50,063 bases of DNA from Saksenaea vasiformis B4078 (taxonomy: Eukaryota; Mucoromycota; Mucoromycetes; Mucorales; Saksenaeaceae), in NCBI GenBank assembly GCA_000697055.1, contig JNDT01002250.1, positions 1 through 50,063 on the forward strand, in the 5' to 3' direction. This document shows, one piece after another, positions 46,475 to 50,063 of the stretch. The position numbers and the translations under genes were made by a program. Numbering within the stretch: the stretch's first letter is position 1; each line of letters starts with the position of its first letter. A model generated the notes under the pieces. It had not been told where the DNA came from and made no database searches. It saw only the letters and a program-made list of their open reading frames with translations.

Positions 46475-46541
46475 AATCCTGAAACGCTGGCGCCTACTGC
46501 TGAAGTTATATGGTAGGCGTAAGGTTGATAAATCCTGAAAC
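46475..46541. repeat. Hairpin flanked by 11-base direct repeats upstream of Fanzor
   Basis: AATCCTGAAAC occurs at 46475-46485 and again at 46531-46541. Between them a perfect 7-base inverted repeat, CGCCTAC (46491-46497) and GTAGGCG (46513-46519), can form a hairpin. It lies about 200 bases before the Fanzor start and could mark an element end or a regulatory structure. Confidence 0.6.
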
Positions 46542-46743
46542 ACTAATTTATCATGTGCTTAAAAAGGCGAAAAATTACGTCGACTGATCAGATTACAACA
46601 CAATGAATGCCAAGTGTGACACAAGTTTGCTGCAGTTCATAACAATGAAAACTGGCAGATAAATAAACTCATTTTTTGGCAACGTCTTTTGATCTCCATC
46701 GTTTTCTTTTCCATCACCTGCTGCTTTACGCTGCCGTCAACCC

Positions 46744-49700
46744 ATGGAACCCCTCGCTGAGGAAGGCCCGCCGAGGCAACGGCAACGACAGCGATATCGC
46801 CAATCACTTCTACCGCGAACCGATGGCAAGATAGGAAGAGTTACCAGAAAACTAAAGCTGTCCAGTTTTCTAAACAATGACTATAAATACTTACGAGTGA
46901 GTGTTCATTCCAACAAGCAATATCTTGTTAACACGCTATTGACAGGAGCAATTGCGACTTGTTGCCGAAGAATACCACGTCATGAAACGTGATGCAGTTA
47001 ACCTTGTGAACCTTCATTTGCGTCGCTGGGTCGAAGGACTCGGCACAGAGAATGCTTTTCAGTTCCCACCCATTACGACTAGAATATTTTGGAGTAAAGC
47101 CTACCGGTTCGCCAACAACCGAGTCAGTAGGGTGACCCGAGGCGTAGATGTAAGTACAGTATAGTTCTATCAAGATGTCTAACGGAAAGCTACGTTGTTT
47201 AGCCGGAATGGCAGATCGATCTACTCGAAACTTTCATGTCGCACTTCCATCCTCTCCGTAGGAATGTCGATGCTAATGAACGTAAGATATATATACTGCT
47301 GCCAGCTGCTCATATGCATCGATTATTCCTAAAAATATACGTAATAGCGTTTTACGAGATCGTAGAAGTTCAAGGAGTGTACGGTTCATTTGCAGATACT
47401 TTTCCCGCTCAAATAATTCAAAGTACTCTGATGATCATATTATCAATACCCGACAATCATTCATAATTTGCACCAATAGATGTAAAACGACATTTGGTGG
47501 TCAATGTCCCTATATTTCTGAAAATGGTCTTCCGCGCGTACTTTGTCCATCTGAAGGAACAGATTGGAGGGAACCTCCCCGGTGGCGGCCCCGCTCACCA
47601 TGGTAAATAAACTCTGTTCAAAGGTCCAGTGATCTCATATCTATCATTTATTGCTGATGTAGCTGTAGCAAACGTTCTCAACCATGAACCATTGCAGGAT
47701 AACGTATGGGAAGATATGCCTCGTCGAGCAGAAGTGGCAGAGTTTTACCGGTAAGTACGACGGACTAACCGTCTGTAATTGATTAACATTTACGCCACTT
47801 TCGTAGTGTCCAGCATGAACTTTACGAACGTCAATGGCTGGAGTGGAAATCCATGATTTGGATCCAGAAGACGACGAAGCTGTTCCGCTCATGCCGGGTA
47901 TTGTTCAGTATATATATCACTTGCATCATTACAGTACGGAATATAACGGGAAAGTCTGGTCTTTACTTCCGATAACCGACCATCAGATTGGCCATTTTCC
48001 TATATTCACGAGAGTGCTGTGGTATCTACTGCGAGACGCTTACTTAGCAAATCAGCACGTACCCGAGCGCTTTCTGGTAACAGAGTTTGTGCAATATATA
48101 CAACTAATGATTTTCATTCTAGGGCCCACAACGAGGTCCACTGCGAAGGACATACATGCCTCAACAACAATTCGAGCATCGTTGCCGCGACAGCGAGTGG
48201 AAAGAGGCACTTTGGGAAGAAATTTTTAATATTGATAAATGCCAAGCGAAACGTCGACGATTTGATCCTGAACGTAAGCAATATTCTGTTTTAAGTCCAT
48301 CGTCCAAATGATTTTGTTTTTTGAAGATGATCAACCAGAAGTGCAGTTGGAGTTTGCCTATTACTTGCAAACCGATGGAGTGTCTGTCTCTGTACAATTT
48401 GACCGACGACGCTCAGGTACGCCAACGGAAGGTCTCCAATAACTCACTGTGTTTCATTAGAACGTTACCCATCTTCGAAGCGAGATTTCCGACTTCTTCC
48501 TCGAGAGATGGATCTGAGTGATTGGCAAAGAGGTATATATCACCTCAACAAAGAACCTCATGGGATGGATGAAGACAGACTGGCTCATTCCAGGATCATC
48601 GGTGTAGATCCAGGTATAAGCCAAGTAGCTATTCTCTTGCTATACTAAAATTTTGACAGGGATCCGATCAATGTTCACAGCCGTAGATACAAATGAAGCT
48701 ATGGACACCCCCGAGCTTCGCAGCGCTCATTCTGCCACGATCAGTAACAAAGAATACCAGTAAGCGACCAATATCTGTCGCTTTTTGAGCTAATCGTCTG
48801 ATGTATAGATTGCGATCAATGTTTACATGGTCAAAGCAAAATGAATTGAAATCTCGTACAACAGCGGAAATACAACCTCATTATGACCTACTGTCGAACA
48901 ATCCTCCTACTGTCATGAGCGTACAAGGCTTTCAGCGGTATATCACTGCTTTGAGCATCATCCACAACACGTAAGAAAAAGTATCTTAAAACCACTTCTC
49001 ACAAACCTTTATTAGACTACATAACTTCAACAAGAGCTACCGACATCGGGAAAACCGACTGCTTCTGTACTCCGCAAGACGGAGCACACTCGACGTACTG
49101 GCAGACCGCATTGCTAATTGGACTCCGCGAGACGTAAGTTTGTAACGCCTTCATATTATGCTAACTTAACTAAAAAAAAAAAAGCCGGACGTTCGACCAC
49201 ACTACAAGTCAACCCCATCATCGCGGAAGCATCGCCGTCGTAAGGCCCGCCGACAACATCCTCGGCCGGGACAGCCAGCAATCATTGCGTATGGTGACGC
49301 GGATTTGCGACCTACAATGCGGGGCCAGGGTCCAGTTCCAGTGAAGGTGAGCATTTACAAGTTCTTATAGACAAGTCTCACGCATTCCAAATACTAGACA
49401 TTCCGGCAAGTTCTCGCAAGGCACGCTCTCGTTGTTCTGGTCGATGAATACAACACTAGCAAGGTGTGTTCAAACTGCGACCATGACACGGAACAGTTTC
49501 GAGCACCAATAGCACGATGTCCGCACGAGTATGTATCAAACCGCTGGAAATATTCGAAAATTGACTTCATCAATAGAACCAAAGTAGTTCGGTTTGTCGG
49601 GGCTGGGAGAGCCAAACTATATTGTCTTGATGAAAACGAACGAACGATGCATCCGACATCACAATGCCCAGAGCTTCAACCATTAGGCAAGTAAATATCA

Positions 49701-50027
49701 GGCTGCCTACTTGTTACTCTAACTGGATCTTTTAATATAGCCATTACAGATAATCGCAGCAGCGTGTATCCGATCAAGGTGTGCCACCACCATCGGTTGG
49801 GACAAGCTGCCGATGATCAAGCTCTCAGACCATTAGTAAGTGTTCTTATATCTGTTGTTCTGTTCTCATTAAATGTATAGTTCTGGAACCGTGATGTGAA
49901 CGCGGGAAGAAACATAAGAATTCTAGTTGCCTACATGGAAAATGGACATCAGCTAGAGTCAAGACCCCTCTCATTACAACGACCGCAGCAGCAGCAACAA
50001 CCGCCCCATATCGGGGCTAGGCAGTAA
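46744..50027 (+). CDS. Fanzor (eukaryotic TnpB-like RNA-guided nuclease), possibly damaged N-terminus
   Basis: Fanzor proteins cut DNA guided by an RNA from their own locus. Proposed exons: 46744-46896, 46946-47149, 47203-47281, 47480-47581, 47624-47750, 47807-48076, 48123-48273, 48327-48416, 48461-48613, 48660-48759, 48809-48970, 49016-49133, 49185-49346, 49398-49686, 49741-49835, 49881-50027. From 48123 onward all junctions are phase-consistent. Diagnostic blocks: YYLQTDGVSVSVQF, RuvC-I IIGVDPGIRSMFTAVD, RuvC-II VVLVDEYNTSKVCSNC with its Cys pair, a later KVCHHH pair, and RuvC-III FWNRDVNAGRNIR, so the Asp-Glu-Asp triad is kept. The tail is Gln/Pro rich. N-terminal exons are uncertain: one needs a 42-base intron (47582-47623) to avoid a TAA, and a one-base frame change is needed near 47840. 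Confidence 0.88.
49687..49740 (+). other. GC-AG intron in Fanzor
   Basis: The 54-base intron begins GCAAGT and ends ATATAG with a CTAAC branch-like site. Only this GC donor gives the frame PLAITDNRSS; the nearby GT (49691) leads to a stop. Confidence 0.65.
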
Positions 50028-50032
50028 GGAAC

Positions 50033-50056
50033 TGCCAACAAGCCTCTCGTTAGGCA
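50033..50056 (+). other. Hairpin just after the Fanzor stop
   Basis: TGCCAAC (50033-50039) can pair with GTTAGGCA (50049-50056) with one bulged A and a 9-base loop. Fanzor guide RNAs and element ends are usually located at or after the 3' end of the gene, so this is a candidate piece of the guide RNA scaffold; the window ends 7 bases later. Confidence 0.4.
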
Positions 50057-50063
50057 CCTGGTG

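Noticed and set aside
47282..47466. Reading through 47282-47466 (RKIYILLPAAHMHRLF) as Fanzor coding sequence
   Set aside because: It has a family-like look, but it ends in a stop at 47464 with no donor before the next exon, and a strong GTAAGA donor lies at 47282. Left as probable intron.

Overview
The window looks like nuclear DNA of a filamentous fungus, most probably Mucoromycota (Mucorales type). The signs are short GT-AG introns (about 42-75 bases, often with a CTAAT-like branch site close to the acceptor), packed fungal housekeeping genes (Pma1, Erg8, Tim23, Cox20, Cdc50/Lem3, Pfa4, perilipin), and a Fanzor gene plus an uncharacterised gene that resemble accessory genes of this group. 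The taxonomic call is an inference; no rRNA or tRNA gene was found. Exon chains were worked out by eye from reading frame, splice signals and family alignment recalled from knowledge, not by transcript evidence.

Layout. Positions 1-16,500 form a compartment with few homopolymers. It holds a nine-exon RBBP4/Msi1-type WD40 gene (131-1927, minus), a twelve-exon protein farnesyltransferase beta gene (3844-5714, plus) lying between two divergent inverted copies of a dispersed repeat, a small possible WWE-fold protein (7793-8278, plus), an eight-exon gene of unknown function (12529-14604, minus), more repeat copies, and a Fanzor RuvC-III relic (about 15423-15530).

Positions 16,500-45,100 are a conserved core full of (GA)n, (CA)n and poly-A/T tracts: an Rpr2/Rpp21/Snm1-type RNase P/MRP subunit, two C2H2 zinc-finger regulators facing each other tail to tail, COX20, a perilipin-like protein, PMA1, an extended SDR, a DH-domain RhoGEF, ERG8, a CDC50/LEM3 flippase subunit, PFA4 and TIM23. 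Most neighbours are convergent with 150-300 bases between stops, or divergent with shared promoters.

Positions 45,200-50,063 return to the first type of sequence. They hold a SWIM zinc-finger relic of a MULE-like transposase (minus) and, head to head with it, a multi-exon Fanzor (eukaryotic TnpB, RNA-guided nuclease) whose RuvC triad and zinc-binding region are present. The window stops 36 bases after its stop codon. A small hairpin sits just after the stop, and a hairpin bracketed by 11-base direct repeats sits upstream. The Fanzor locus and its relic are the most interesting content; the N-terminal half of the full-length copy may be damaged.

The core genes do not form a pathway together. 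They cover cell-surface and lipid biology (Pma1, Cdc50, Pfa4, perilipin, Erg8 for the mevalonate pathway, farnesyltransferase using a product of that pathway), mitochondria (Cox20, Tim23) and regulation.
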